A stretch of DNA of 64,000 bases from CAVVIO01 sp963748095. Its GTDB lineage: Bacteria > Bacteroidota > Bacteroidia > Bacteroidales > UBA10428. The notes under the pieces were generated by a model that was not told the DNA's origin, did no database searches, and saw only the letters and a list, made by a program, of their open reading frames with translations. Positions within the stretch are counted from its first letter, which is position 1, and each line of letters starts with the position of its first letter. The position numbers were made by a program, and so were the translations under genes. Below, in pieces: positions 20,426 through 29,541 of this stretch. Location: the NCBI GenBank assembly GCA_963748095.1, contig CAVVIO010000097.1, positions 219,701 to 283,700 on the forward strand, written 5' to 3'.

Positions 20426-21706
20426 ATGACGGCTCAGAAAATAAAGAACCTTTTTTCCTTTTCAGTTGTATTGCTGTTAATATCCTGTGAAACACCCATT
20501 CATATCGGCACTTATAAAAAAAATCTGGCGGATGTTTACAACCCGGGAAGTTCGCGTATTCATCCTTCATTTACGGTATATCACAGCCAGAATAGCATAT
20601 CCATATTATTCATAAAGATCTTCCCTTCCGAATTGTTGTTCAGCCAGGCAAACCCTTCAGCCGATTTCGTTGCCCGGGTAAGAATCCATTACGAACTTAA
20701 CGAAATCAAGAAAAATGGTAAAAATGAACTAGCTGATAGTTCCACATACAATTTCATCCTTAAAAAAGGAGATGCAAAACAGCGCTTTATCACACAGGTA
20801 CCACTCAAAGCTGATACGGGAAAAATATATGAACTGGAAATAACCAGCAGTGATATGATCCGTAATAATTCCAATACCAAGTTTATTATGGTTGATAAAC
20901 GATCAGAATATTCACAACAGAATTTTTTGGTAAAGAACAAGGAAGGGATTCCTTTCTTTTCTCCATATGTATTGGGAAACAGTCTTTTCAGAATAGATCA
21001 CCGAAAAATTAATATCGATAGTATTTATATGAAATATTATAAAAACGATTTTCCTCTCCCCCGTCCCACATTTTATGTAGCATCAGAAGAAAAATATTAC
21101 GAAAAACCTGACAGCATCTGGAAATTGCCTTATAGCAGAAACAGGTTATACCAGTTTAATTACCAGGGTATGTTTTACCTTCAGATGGATACGACCCATA
21201 AAGAGGGATTATCTGTCTTTAATTACGGATCAGATTTCCCAAGGGTAGAAGATCCGGAAGAGTTAATCAAGCCCCTTGCCTTTATTACCACTTCAGCCGA
21301 ATATAAAGCATTGCTTGAAGCTCCCAATAAAAAGCTGGCAGTCGACAATTTCTGGCTGAATGCCGGAGGTTCTGCAGACAGAGCGAGAGAATTGATACGT
21401 ATTTATTACAACCGTGTATATTTTGCCAATTACTATTTCACCTCTAACCGGCCCGGATGGAAAACGGACCGCGGGATGATATATATCGTTTACGGCCCAC
21501 CACAGAATATGCAACGCTCGGGTGGCGAAGAAACATGGATTTATTACCGGAAAGGAGATTCTTCTTCCATTACATTTAAATTTGATTATGTACCGTCGCC
21601 TTATACTTTAGACAATTTTGTTCTTCAGAGATCGGAAAATTACGACTGGCATTGGCGGGATGCTGTGAATTCCTGGAGAAGCGGCAAAGTTTACCTTGTT
21701 GACTAA
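20426..21706 (+). CDS. GWxTD domain lipoprotein
   Basis: 426 residues, with a lipoprotein signal (SVVLLLISCETP, Cys near 19). The C-terminal third holds the GWxTD signature itself, GWKTDRGMIYIVYGPPQ near residue 353, followed by the ETWIYYRKGD segment of the family. The domain is common in Bacteroidota and Acidobacteria; its function is not established. It starts 36 bp after the ABC-F stop and rlmB follows 11 bp downstream, suggesting a shared transcript. Confidence 0.88.
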   Translation: MTAQKIKNLFSFSVVLLLISCETPIHIGTYKKNLADVYNPGSSRIHPSFTVYHSQNSISILFIKIFPSELLFSQANPSADFVARVRIHYELNEIKKNGKNELADSSTYNFILKKGDAKQRFITQVPLKADTGKIYELEITSSDMIRNNSNTKFIMVDKRSEYSQQNFLVKNKEGIPFFSPYVLGNSLFRIDHRKINIDSIYMKYYKNDFPLPRPTFYVASEEKYYEKPDSIWKLPYSRNRLYQFNYQGMFYLQMDTTHKEGLSVFNYGSDFPRVEDPEELIKPLAFITTSAEYKALLEAPNKKLAVDNFWLNAGGSADRARELIRIYYNRVYFANYYFTSNRPGWKTDRGMIYIVYGPPQNMQRSGGEETWIYYRKGDSSSITFKFDYVPSPYTLDNFVLQRSENYDWHWRDAVNSWRSGKVYLVD

Positions 21707-21717
21707 CCCCTTATTAA

Positions 21718-22464
21718 ATGCCAAAAGTGAGATCTTCAGAATTTATTTTCGGAATACGGAGCGTACTTGAAACCATAGATGCAGGCAAAGACATTGAAAA
21801 AGTTTTCCTGAAAAAAGGACTACAAGGTGAACTTTTTAAGGAATTATTGACCACATTGGAAAAAGCAGGTATACCCTTTCAGTGGGTTCCTTTGGAAAAA
21901 TTAAACAGGCTGACAGGAAAAAATCACCAGGGCGTAATTGCCCTTATTTCACCGGTCACTTATAGTAATATCGAAGAAATTATACCGCGTTTATTCGAAG
22001 AAGGAAAATTTCCGCTGGTATTGCTGCTCGACGGTGTTACCGATGTCAGAAATTTCGGTGCTATTGCCCGTACAGCTGAATGTGCCGGGGTTCATGCACT
22101 CATAATCCCTGAAAAAGGGTCAGCACAGATCAATGCAGATGCTGTAAAAACATCGGCAGGGGCACTTCAGAAGATCCCGGTATGCCGTAGCAGTAACCTT
22201 ACAGCTACCCTGAAATTTTTACAAAATTCGGGACTGCAGGTAATTGCAGCCAGTGAAAAAGGAGATGAATATTATTTTCAGGCAGATCTTACGGTTCCAA
22301 CCGTATTAATTATGGGAGCAGAAGATAAAGGTATTTCATCCGGACTGATTCAACTTTCCGGTAAAAAAGTGAAAATTCCTGTTAATGGTACCATTACTTC
22401 ATTGAATGTAAGTGTAGCTGCCGGAATTTTGATCTATGAAGCTATACGTCAACGGAACTTCTAA
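21718..22464 (+). CDS. rlmB: 23S rRNA (guanosine-2'-O)-methyltransferase RlmB-like (SpoU family)
   Basis: 248 residues with an N-terminal substrate-binding domain (about 5-80, FGIRSVLETIDAG) and a SpoU/TrmH knot domain (about 95-245). The family motifs NFGAIARTAECAG (near 115), LIMGAEDKGIS and the knot motif TSLNVSVAAGILIYEA near the C-terminus are intact. It methylates the 2'-OH of a guanosine in the 23S rRNA peptidyl-transferase region. It is convergent with the asnC-like gene, with only 4 bp between the stops. Confidence 0.93.
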   Translation: MPKVRSSEFIFGIRSVLETIDAGKDIEKVFLKKGLQGELFKELLTTLEKAGIPFQWVPLEKLNRLTGKNHQGVIALISPVTYSNIEEIIPRLFEEGKFPLVLLLDGVTDVRNFGAIARTAECAGVHALIIPEKGSAQINADAVKTSAGALQKIPVCRSSNLTATLKFLQNSGLQVIAASEKGDEYYFQADLTVPTVLIMGAEDKGISSGLIQLSGKKVKIPVNGTITSLNVSVAAGILIYEAIRQRNF

Positions 22465-22468
22465 CAAA

Positions 22469-22945
22469 TTACGCTTCATCCTCCAGAATCGGCAATTGCC
22501 TGTCAACTATTACATCGAGTGAAATAAATGTTTCGGTACGTGCTACACCTGTAATCGACTGTATCTTTTCAGAGAGTACCTTTCTCAGATGCTCATTGTC
22601 CATGGTAAAAACCTTGACAAACATGGCGTACTGACCGGTAGTATAATGACATTGTATTATCTCCGGGATCTTCTTTAATTTCTCCGACACATCGTGAAAC
22701 AGGGCTGCATTATCCAGAAATATCCCGATATATGCGCTGGTATGATATCCCAGTTTCTTGGGCTCAATGGTAAACTGTGAACCGGAAATGATGCCCATCC
22801 TGGTGAGGCGCTGAACCCGCTGATGAATAGCTGCTCCGGATACATGACACTCCCTTGCAACCTCCAAAAAGGGCACCCGTGCATTTTTGGTCAGGATAGA
22901 TAGAATTTTCCTGTCCAGACTATCAATATGTAAGCTGTGTTCCAT
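22469..22945 (-). CDS. Lrp/AsnC family transcriptional regulator
   Basis: 158 residues. An N-terminal winged helix-turn-helix (about 6-60: LDRKILSILTKNARVPFLEV) is followed by the RAM/ligand-binding domain (about 70-150). These proteins form octamers that bind amino acids and DNA. The gene is divergent from asnB and sits directly next to asnA, the arrangement in which AsnC controls asparagine synthesis in enteric bacteria, so I infer the same role. The shared intergenic region carries facing promoters and paired AATT-N2-AATT sites (see the leader element). Confidence 0.9.
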   Translation of the reverse strand: MEHSLHIDSLDRKILSILTKNARVPFLEVARECHVSGAAIHQRVQRLTRMGIISGSQFTIEPKKLGYHTSAYIGIFLDNAALFHDVSEKLKKIPEIIQCHYTTGQYAMFVKVFTMDNEHLRKVLSEKIQSITGVARTETFISLDVIVDRQLPILEDEA

Positions 22946-23005
22946 TTTTGAAATAAAATTTTAACATTTATTAATTAATTGACACTTTTTATTTTAGACT
23001 ATAAG

Positions 23006-23013
23006 CAAATATA
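23006..23013 (-). promoter_or_regulatory. Probable -7 box of the asnC-like gene
   Basis: On the minus strand this reads TATATTTG, matching TAnnTTTG, 61 bp before the ATG at 22945. No good -33 TTTG is present at 19-21 bp. It faces the asnB promoter 28 bp away, so both could be controlled together. Confidence 0.5.
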
Positions 23014-23041
23014 ATTTTTTTAAATGAATTGCCCATATTTT

Positions 23042-23072
23042 TTTGAAAAAAAATTACATTTTAATATATTTG
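23042..23072 (+). promoter_or_regulatory. Bacteroidota-type promoter of asnB
   Basis: TTTG at 23042-23045, a 19-bp spacer, then TATATTTG at 23065-23072, an exact match to the TTTG-N19-TAnnTTTG consensus. Transcription would begin near 23079, giving a leader of about 115 nt that contains the inverted repeat at 23079-23154. Confidence 0.75.
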
Positions 23073-23078
23073 TACTTG

Positions 23079-23154
23079 CAAATTACAATTCGTAAGATGA
23101 CGCAATGGATTCTTATGAATTTTGCATAAAAACCATTATTTGAATTGTAATTTG
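23079..23154 (+). promoter_or_regulatory. Structured asnB leader or paired regulator sites
   Basis: CAAATTACAATTC at 23079-23091 and GAATTGTAATTTG at 23142-23154 are perfect 13-bp reverse complements. Inside lies a second imperfect hairpin (GCAA...ATTC-TTAT-GAAT...TTGC). As RNA this would be a nested hairpin in the 5' leader. As DNA, each arm is itself the palindrome AATT-N2-AATT, with centres 62 bp apart, about six helical turns, which fits a multimeric AsnC/Lrp protein binding one face of the DNA. The sequence cannot decide between the two. Confidence 0.6.
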
Positions 23155-23192
23155 AAAATTTACAAGCCTTAATCGTTATTAATACAACATAT

Positions 23193-24803
23193 ATGTGTGG
23201 AATAATAGCAGTGATTGGAAAAGCCGATAAAGAAAAAGTGCAGCAATTATCCAAAAGGATGAAGCACCGGGGTCCTGATGAATATGGTATTTATCAGTCA
23301 CCTGAAGGATCCGTTTTGTCGCATGAGAGGTTGTCGATTATCGACCTTAATACAGGAACTCAACCCATCAGGGGCACCGATACAGCCTGGGTGATGCACA
23401 ATGGTGAAATATACAACCATCTTGAATTACGCCGAAATGAACTGCACGGTCATACATTTCGTACTACTTGCGACAGCGAGGTGATCGTTCATCTCTACGA
23501 AAAATACGGATACGATTTTTGCAACCTGCTCGACGGGGTTTTTGCTTTTGTTTTGCTCGACGGCCATAAATTGATGGCCGGTCGCGATCCGATAGGAGTG
23601 AAACCTATGTATTACGGTTACGATACCGAAGGCCGGATGTACATCTCTTCCGAAATGAAAGCAATTGCTGATCAATGCACTACCATGGAAAGTTTCCCTC
23701 CCGGACATTATTATACCACTGAAACTGGTTTTGTGAAGTATTACCAGCCAGCATGGCAGGACCATACGGTTTGCACAAATAAATTCAAACCAACTGAACT
23801 AAGAAATGCATTTATTGATGCCACGAAAAAACGTCTGATGAGCGATGTGCCCCTTGGAGTATTGTTGTCTGGCGGACTTGATTCGAGCCTTGTGGCCTCG
23901 ATAACACAACGACTTTTACGTGGCACAGGACAGGAATTACATTCTTTCTCGGTAGGTGCGCATCCCGAAGCCACCGATCTGATTGCCGCCCGAAAGGTGG
24001 CTGCATTCCTGGGGACTACTCATCATGAGATCTATTTTACCATCGAAGAAGGATTAAAAACACTTGAAAAAGTAATCTGGCATCTCGAAACCTATGATGT
24101 GACAACTATAAGAGCCGCCACACCTATGTATTTTCTTTCGAAAGCTATTACCGAAATGGGCTTCAAAGTAGTACTCTCAGGTGAAGGTTCGGATGAAATA
24201 TTCGGAGGTTATCTTTATTTTCACAATGCCCCTTCAGATGAAGAATTTCAGAAAGAAACCATCCGGAGGGTATTCAGGTTATCCACAGCAGATTGCCTTC
24301 GTGCCGATAAAGCTACTATGGCAGTTGGCCTCGAAGCCAGGGTTCCGTTCCTCGATCGTCATTTTCTGGATGTTGCCATGAGTATTCGTCCGGAAGACAA
24401 AAGAGCTGATAAACCAAACGGTAAAATTGAAAAATGGCCGTTAAGAGCTGCATTCGATGATAAAAATGACCCGTTTCTTCCCGAGAGCATCCTTTGGAGA
24501 CAGAAAGAACAATTTGGTGACGGCGTTGGCTACAGCTGGATCGACAGTGTAATCGATTATTGCAACACTACCATTTCCGATGAGGAATTTGCACTTGCTG
24601 CAAAACAATTCCCTCATAACACCCCGGATACAAAAGAAGCATTTTATTTCCGAAAAGTATTCGAACAGTTCTATCCTGAAGAACATTCGATTAAAACTGT
24701 TCTAAAATGGATCCCGAAATGGCAAAGAAATACTGACCCTTCAGGACGTGTGGCAGACAGCCATTTCAATAAAGTGGAGGATATCCAGAAAAAAAGTGCT
24801 TGA
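23193..24803 (+). CDS. asnB: Asparagine synthase B, glutamine-hydrolysing
   Basis: 536 residues. It makes asparagine from aspartate, ATP and glutamine. The nucleophile Cys2 of the N-terminal glutaminase domain is present (MCGIIAVIG), followed by the HRGPDEYG motif. The synthetase domain has the pyrophosphate loop SGGLDSS near residue 226 and GEGSDEIFGGY near 330. The length matches bacterial AsnB. It is expressed from a good promoter with a long structured leader and is divergent from the AsnC-like regulator. Confidence 0.95.
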   Translation: MCGIIAVIGKADKEKVQQLSKRMKHRGPDEYGIYQSPEGSVLSHERLSIIDLNTGTQPIRGTDTAWVMHNGEIYNHLELRRNELHGHTFRTTCDSEVIVHLYEKYGYDFCNLLDGVFAFVLLDGHKLMAGRDPIGVKPMYYGYDTEGRMYISSEMKAIADQCTTMESFPPGHYYTTETGFVKYYQPAWQDHTVCTNKFKPTELRNAFIDATKKRLMSDVPLGVLLSGGLDSSLVASITQRLLRGTGQELHSFSVGAHPEATDLIAARKVAAFLGTTHHEIYFTIEEGLKTLEKVIWHLETYDVTTIRAATPMYFLSKAITEMGFKVVLSGEGSDEIFGGYLYFHNAPSDEEFQKETIRRVFRLSTADCLRADKATMAVGLEARVPFLDRHFLDVAMSIRPEDKRADKPNGKIEKWPLRAAFDDKNDPFLPESILWRQKEQFGDGVGYSWIDSVIDYCNTTISDEEFALAAKQFPHNTPDTKEAFYFRKVFEQFYPEEHSIKTVLKWIPKWQRNTDPSGRVADSHFNKVEDIQKKSA

Positions 24804-24934
24804 TGTAGTTGTTTGTTTTTCTTTTACAAAATCCGGAAAATTTCCGGGTATTGTATTTTAAGAGGCATTTTCTGATTTGTATTATCTTTTTATCTTTACA
24901 TTGCATTAACTAAAAACCTATAAATCATTATGTC

Positions 24935-25972
24935 ATGAGCAAATTATTCATCCCAAAGAATTATAAAAATTTACTGGATTTAAATCAAACTGAAAAAGCA
25001 ATCAAACTGGTAAAAGATACTTTCCAGGAAAACCTTTCTGCCGAATTACGCTTAAGAAGGGTAACTGCACCGTTGTTTGTACTGAAAGGTACCGGGGTGA
25101 ATGATGATCTTAACGGTGTGGAGCGCAAAGTTTCCTTTCCGGTAAAGGATATGAATGAATCGGTAGCCGAAGTTGTTAATTCACTTGCCAAATGGAAACG
25201 GATGGCTTTAGCCGATTATGAAATTGCGGAAGGGTATGGACTTTATACAGATATGAATGCCGTGCGTCCCGATGAAGACCTTGATAATATCCACTCGCTT
25301 TACGTAGATCAATGGGATTGGGAAAGAGTTATTACGGAAAAAGACCGTAACCTGGATTTTCTTAAATTTATTGTCCGTAAAATTTATGAAGCAATCAAAC
25401 GTACCGAATTTGTTATTTATGAACACTACCAGCAGATCGATCCGGCTTTACCTAACGAGATAACTTTCATACACTCCGAAGAATTACTGGAAATGTACCC
25501 CGATATGGGTCCACAGGAGAGAGAAGCCGAATTTACAAAAAAGCACGGAGCCGTATTTATTATTGGCATCGGCGGAAAACTGGCTGATGGTAAACCACAT
25601 GACGGACGGGCACCTGACTATGATGACTGGATTACCCCCACTTCCGGTAATTTTAAAGGATTAAATGGCGATATATTTTTGTGGAACCCCATTCTTGAAA
25701 ATGCCTTCGAAATATCTTCCATGGGAATTCGTGTCAATAAATCATCACTGATGAAACAACTTGAAATCTCCGGAACCCTGGAACGGAAAGAGCTCGACTT
25801 TCACAAGCGATTACTCTCCGGAGAATTACCCTTGTCCATAGGAGGCGGAATCGGCCAGTCGAGAATTTGTATGTATTTTCTGCGGAAGGCTCATATCGGG
25901 GAAATACAATCAAGTATATGGCCGGCTGACATGGTCCAAGATTGTTTAAAACATAATATTATACTGGTATAA
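24935..25972 (+). CDS. asnA: Aspartate-ammonia ligase (asparagine synthetase A)
   Basis: 345 residues, the usual AsnA length. It makes asparagine from aspartate, ATP and free ammonia in the cytoplasm and has a class-II aminoacyl-tRNA-synthetase-like fold. Characteristic segments include LRLRRVTAPLFV near 35, YTDMNAVRPDE near 103 and the C-terminal motif LSIGGGIGQSR near 305. It follows asnB by 131 bp and is next to the ammonium transporter gene. Having both the ammonia-dependent and glutamine-dependent enzymes side by side lets the cell switch with ammonia supply. An ATG at 24932 is followed at once by a stop, so the start is at 24935. Confidence 0.96.
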   Translation: MSKLFIPKNYKNLLDLNQTEKAIKLVKDTFQENLSAELRLRRVTAPLFVLKGTGVNDDLNGVERKVSFPVKDMNESVAEVVNSLAKWKRMALADYEIAEGYGLYTDMNAVRPDEDLDNIHSLYVDQWDWERVITEKDRNLDFLKFIVRKIYEAIKRTEFVIYEHYQQIDPALPNEITFIHSEELLEMYPDMGPQEREAEFTKKHGAVFIIGIGGKLADGKPHDGRAPDYDDWITPTSGNFKGLNGDIFLWNPILENAFEISSMGIRVNKSSLMKQLEISGTLERKELDFHKRLLSGELPLSIGGGIGQSRICMYFLRKAHIGEIQSSIWPADMVQDCLKHNIILV

Positions 25973-26422
25973 GCTAAAGTCGGATGCTTGAAGTTTGAAA
26001 CTCAGAACTTCGGGTTTCTGACTTCAAACTTCTATCAACTCATCATACAAATCAGTCTTTTCACCCAATCGCCCTTTGTTTAGTCACTTTAATATTACTT
26101 ACACCCCTTTCCTAGATTATTTATCTGTCAGATCATTTCGAATACCTGTTGGTTTATTTAATGTCAATAACTCTACAAATTCAGTGCATTCGTTACATTT
26201 AAACATATTTAAAAATATATTTTACCGTACCCCCCCCAATAAATAATGGTGTATGATATTAATTTTTATTCATTATTTTTATTTTTACCCCTTATAAATT
26301 ATACACCAATATTAAATTTTTTATCATTTTTTTTGCCATTACCTGTCAATTTATTAATTTTACAGCGAATTTATCTTCAAATTAAAACCTTTCTCCTAAA
26401 TTTAAAATTTAATGTGTTAAAT
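25973..26422. other. Gene-free region between asnA and the ammonium transporter
   Basis: 450 bp, very AT-rich. It holds an 18-bp inverted repeat with one mismatch at 25990-26032 (loop CTTCGGG) that probably ends or attenuates the asnA transcript although it lacks a T-run, and a run of eight C at 26230-26237. An open frame in phase with the transporter begins at 26246, but its 59 extra codons are low-complexity and hydrophobic, so I treat them as non-coding. Confidence 0.5.
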
Positions 26423-27718
26423 ATGAAAAAGATAAAAAGAATATTCCTGCTAACGGCAGGTATATTACTTACATTTTCTGTAAGCAATATATTTGCTGCA
26501 GATGGAAATGTAGTTGATACCGGTAAAACTGCCTGGATGTTAACTTCCACAGCCCTGGTGTTGCTCATGGTCCCGGGTCTGGCAATGTTTTACGGCGGAC
26601 TTGTCCGGACTAAAAATGTACTGGGCACCATGATGCATAGTTTTTCAGCTATGGGGATCATTACTGTATTATGGATTATTCTTGGTTATAATATGAGTTT
26701 CGGAAGTAATGTACTGGGGGGGTGGTTCGGATGGAACAAGGACCTCTTATTTTTAAAAGGCCTGGATACAAAAATAGAAAATGGCATTCCGCAATACGTA
26801 TTTTCCATGTTTCAGGGCAAATTTGCCATTATCACCCCGGCCCTCATTGCAGGTGCATTTGCCGAACGTGTAACATTTAAAGGATATGTATTTTTTATTG
26901 CTCTTTGGAGCATTCTGATTTACAATCCCCTTTGCCATTGGGTATGGGCAACCGACGGCTTTTTATATAAAATGGGCGCTATCGACTTTGCCGGTGGAAC
27001 GGTTGTACATATATCTTCCGGTGTAAGCGGATTAATAGCTGCTTTATATTTTGGCGTAAGAAAGGGATATCCGAAAACTTCGATGCCACCTAGTAATCTG
27101 ACCATGACCATGATAGGTGCCGGATTATTATGGGTTGGCTGGTTCGGTTTCAATGCCGGCAGTAGTGTTGACAGCGGCCTAGACACAGCGCAGGCTCTTA
27201 CTGCCACGCAAGCCGCAGCAGCTGCAGGTGCCCTTACCTGGATCATTATCGAAGGTTTTCATCAGGGTAAATCAACCGCATTGGGTTTTGCCAGTGGTAT
27301 TCTGGCAGGACTGGTAGCCGTTACGCCTGCAGCAGGAGTTGTGCAGCCAGCAGGTGCCATGGCGCTGGGAGCTATTGCTTCCATCCTTTGTTATATGGCC
27401 ATTGCACTTAAAAATAAACTGGGATATGACGATAGTCTGGATGCATTTGGTGTACATGGTGTTGGCGGTATTACCGGTGCCATATTACTTACTTTCTTCA
27501 TGCGGGGCGTACACACTCACACAGAGATATTCCATCAGCTTGGCGTTCAGGCCATCGCAGTTGGAATTGCAATAGCTTATGCAGCTGTTGGTACTTTTAT
27601 CCTGGTAATTATCGTGGATAAATTAATCGGTTTCCGTGCCAATGCAGAAAGCGAGATGCAGGGACTTGATGCTTCTTATCACGGAGAACATGGTTACGGA
27701 ATTCTGAATGCCAGTTAA
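26423..27718 (+). CDS. amtB: Ammonium transporter, Amt family
   Basis: 431 residues. A signal peptide (about 1-25, ending IFAADGN) precedes eleven membrane helices. It conducts ammonium across the inner membrane. The twin histidines of the pore are present in CHWVWATDG and HGVGGITGAI, and the DxxGxxxVH-like segment GTVVHISSG is intact. The start was chosen at the ATG at 26423 because the signal peptide begins there. The PII gene follows 64 bp downstream, the usual amtB-glnK pairing in which PII plugs the channel when nitrogen is plentiful. Confidence 0.94.
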   Translation: MKKIKRIFLLTAGILLTFSVSNIFAADGNVVDTGKTAWMLTSTALVLLMVPGLAMFYGGLVRTKNVLGTMMHSFSAMGIITVLWIILGYNMSFGSNVLGGWFGWNKDLLFLKGLDTKIENGIPQYVFSMFQGKFAIITPALIAGAFAERVTFKGYVFFIALWSILIYNPLCHWVWATDGFLYKMGAIDFAGGTVVHISSGVSGLIAALYFGVRKGYPKTSMPPSNLTMTMIGAGLLWVGWFGFNAGSSVDSGLDTAQALTATQAAAAAGALTWIIIEGFHQGKSTALGFASGILAGLVAVTPAAGVVQPAGAMALGAIASILCYMAIALKNKLGYDDSLDAFGVHGVGGITGAILLTFFMRGVHTHTEIFHQLGVQAIAVGIAIAYAAVGTFILVIIVDKLIGFRANAESEMQGLDASYHGEHGYGILNAS

Positions 27719-27782
27719 TAACCTGATTTTCGCTCTTTATGTTACTTAATAAAAATAAAATATATATTATAACCCAATAGTT

Positions 27783-28127
27783 ATGAAATTAATAACTGCT
27801 ATTATACGCGAAACAAAACTCGACCAGGTGCGGGAAGCACTGATTGCGAGTGAAATTACCCGTATTACCGTTAGCCGAGTTTCGGGGCATGGCCAACAGG
27901 TAAGAGAAGAAATTTACCGGGGACAACGCATTATACCGGGCCTTATTCCTAAAGTGAAGATTGAAATAGCTGTAAATGAACAGTTCGTCGACATTACCGT
28001 GAACACAATCATTGAATCAGCCAGAAGTAACCATAAGGGAGAGGTCGGCGACGGAAAAATATTCATCACGCCGCTCGAAGAGTGCATTCGTATCAGGACC
28101 GGTGAAAGGGGGGGCAAAGCTATCTGA
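27783..28127 (+). CDS. glnK: PII nitrogen regulatory protein
   Basis: 114 residues. It is the small trimeric signal protein that senses ATP/ADP and 2-oxoglutarate. The ATP-binding segments (GDGKIFITPLEECIRIRTGERG) and the T-loop end LIPKVKIEIAV are intact. The T-loop differs from the enteric type: the tyrosine that GlnD uridylylates (Tyr51 in E. coli GlnB) aligns with Ile50 here, while the non-modified Tyr46 is kept as Tyr45. I infer that signalling relies on ligand binding or another modification. It should regulate the upstream Amt channel. A strong terminator follows. Confidence 0.93.
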   Translation: MKLITAIIRETKLDQVREALIASEITRITVSRVSGHGQQVREEIYRGQRIIPGLIPKVKIEIAVNEQFVDITVNTIIESARSNHKGEVGDGKIFITPLEECIRIRTGERGGKAI

Positions 28128-28168
28128 TACTTTGCTGTAAACCGACGAATACATTACAGAAATGCTAT

Positions 28169-28207
28169 AAGCGGTCTGACAGTTTTGAACTGTCAGACCG
28201 CTTTTTT
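28169..28207. terminator. Strong bidirectional terminator after the PII gene
   Basis: A perfect 14-bp inverted repeat (arms 28169-28182 and 28190-28203, containing GCGGTCTGACAG) with a 7-nt loop, followed by TTTTTT. It lies between the convergent PII and MscS genes, and its T-run overlaps the MscS stop codon, so it can serve both. Confidence 0.9.
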
Positions 28208-29468
28208 AATTATTCCCGGTCAGACTTTTAAAATCTTCCCCTGTAGGATTCTGAAATACACGAAGTTCGAATTCAGGAATTACAGCCAGGATATGATCGA
28301 AAATATCTGCCTGTATACTTTCATAACTGGCCCATTGCTGGTCATTACTAAAAACATAGATTTCTATTGGAATGCCATTTTCATAGGGTTGTAGCTGGCG
28401 AACCAGGAAAGTCAGGTCATTATGTATTTTAGGATGATGGTATAAATACATCTCAAGATATTTCCGGAAAGTGCCCAGGTTAGTCATCCGCCGGCCATTT
28501 ACAGTTATAGAGCTGTCTATATTATTTTCTTTATTGAATTGCTCAATCTCCATCTGGCGTTTTTCAATATAATCTTTCAGATATATGATTTTTTTGAATT
28601 TTTCGTTCATTTCAGGTGTGTTGAATTTCACACTTCTCATATCGATGTTAACATGCCGCTTGATACGCCGTCCGCCCGACTCTTCCATGCCCCGCCAGTT
28701 ACTGAATGATTCGGACACCAAGGCATAAGTAGGTATGGTACTTATGGTTTTATCCCAGTTCTGGACTTTTACCGTATTCAATGTAATCTCAGTAACCGTT
28801 CCGTCAGCATTATGACTCTTCATGGTTATCCAGTCGCCAATACGCACCATGTCATTAGCTGATAGCTGAATGCTGGCAACAAAACCCAGGATGGTATCCT
28901 TGAATACCAACAGCAAAATTGCAGCTACAGCTCCCAAACCTGTAATTAATCCGGATACCGGCTTGTTAAACAGGATGGAAATCATTATTAAAAAGGATAC
29001 GAAATAAAGAAGGAGCTTAATAAGTTGAATATACCCTTTTATAGAGCGGTTTTTCGATACCGGGAATGTTTCATAAATATCATTCATTCCGCTTATTAAA
29101 GAATCGATTGATAGCAATATCACGATTATCAGGTAAAGAATGGTGACCTTCTGAATCCAGCTCAATAAAATCGGATATTCGGGCAATGTGTATCCGGCAA
29201 GAAAATATATTACTATTCCGGGAGCAATATGTGCAATCCTGGTAAATACATTTCGTTCCAGTAATTTGTCATCCCAACTTGTCTTCGACCTTTTTACAAA
29301 CCGGGTAAGAACATTTACCAAAATTTTACGGCTTATCAGATCAGAGAAATAGGCCAGTAAAATAATGATCAAAATCCCAAATATGGCATTAATAAACAGG
29401 GCGGTGCTTTCACTCGCTCCCCAGCTCATTAAAATATCTTTTATATCGAAAAGAAATTTTACTTTCAT
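28206..29468 (-). CDS. MscS-family mechanosensitive channel
   Basis: 420 residues with several N-terminal membrane helices (to about 185), the pore-lining helix and the MscS beta domain (GDWITMKSHNADGTVTEITLNTVKVQNWDKTISTIP begins near 235; only the family pattern is used here). The C-terminal domain (about 300-415) contains a long soluble tail. It should open under membrane tension to release solutes on osmotic downshock. It is a medium-length member rather than the 280-residue MscS type. It is convergent with the PII gene. Confidence 0.9.
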   Translation of the reverse strand: MKVKFLFDIKDILMSWGASESTALFINAIFGILIIILLAYFSDLISRKILVNVLTRFVKRSKTSWDDKLLERNVFTRIAHIAPGIVIYFLAGYTLPEYPILLSWIQKVTILYLIIVILLSIDSLISGMNDIYETFPVSKNRSIKGYIQLIKLLLYFVSFLIMISILFNKPVSGLITGLGAVAAILLLVFKDTILGFVASIQLSANDMVRIGDWITMKSHNADGTVTEITLNTVKVQNWDKTISTIPTYALVSESFSNWRGMEESGGRRIKRHVNIDMRSVKFNTPEMNEKFKKIIYLKDYIEKRQMEIEQFNKENNIDSSITVNGRRMTNLGTFRKYLEMYLYHHPKIHNDLTFLVRQLQPYENGIPIEIYVFSNDQQWASYESIQADIFDHILAVIPEFELRVFQNPTGEDFKSLTGNN

Positions 29469-29541
29469 GTTTCCAGAATGTTTTGACTAAATTTATCAAT
29501 GAAATGCTAAGATATAATTTCAGAGTTAAAAATTATAAATC

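Noticed and set aside
26246..26422. N-terminal extension of the ammonium transporter
   Set aside because: The 59 extra codons are low-complexity and hydrophobic in AT-rich DNA, and a normal signal peptide begins at 26423.
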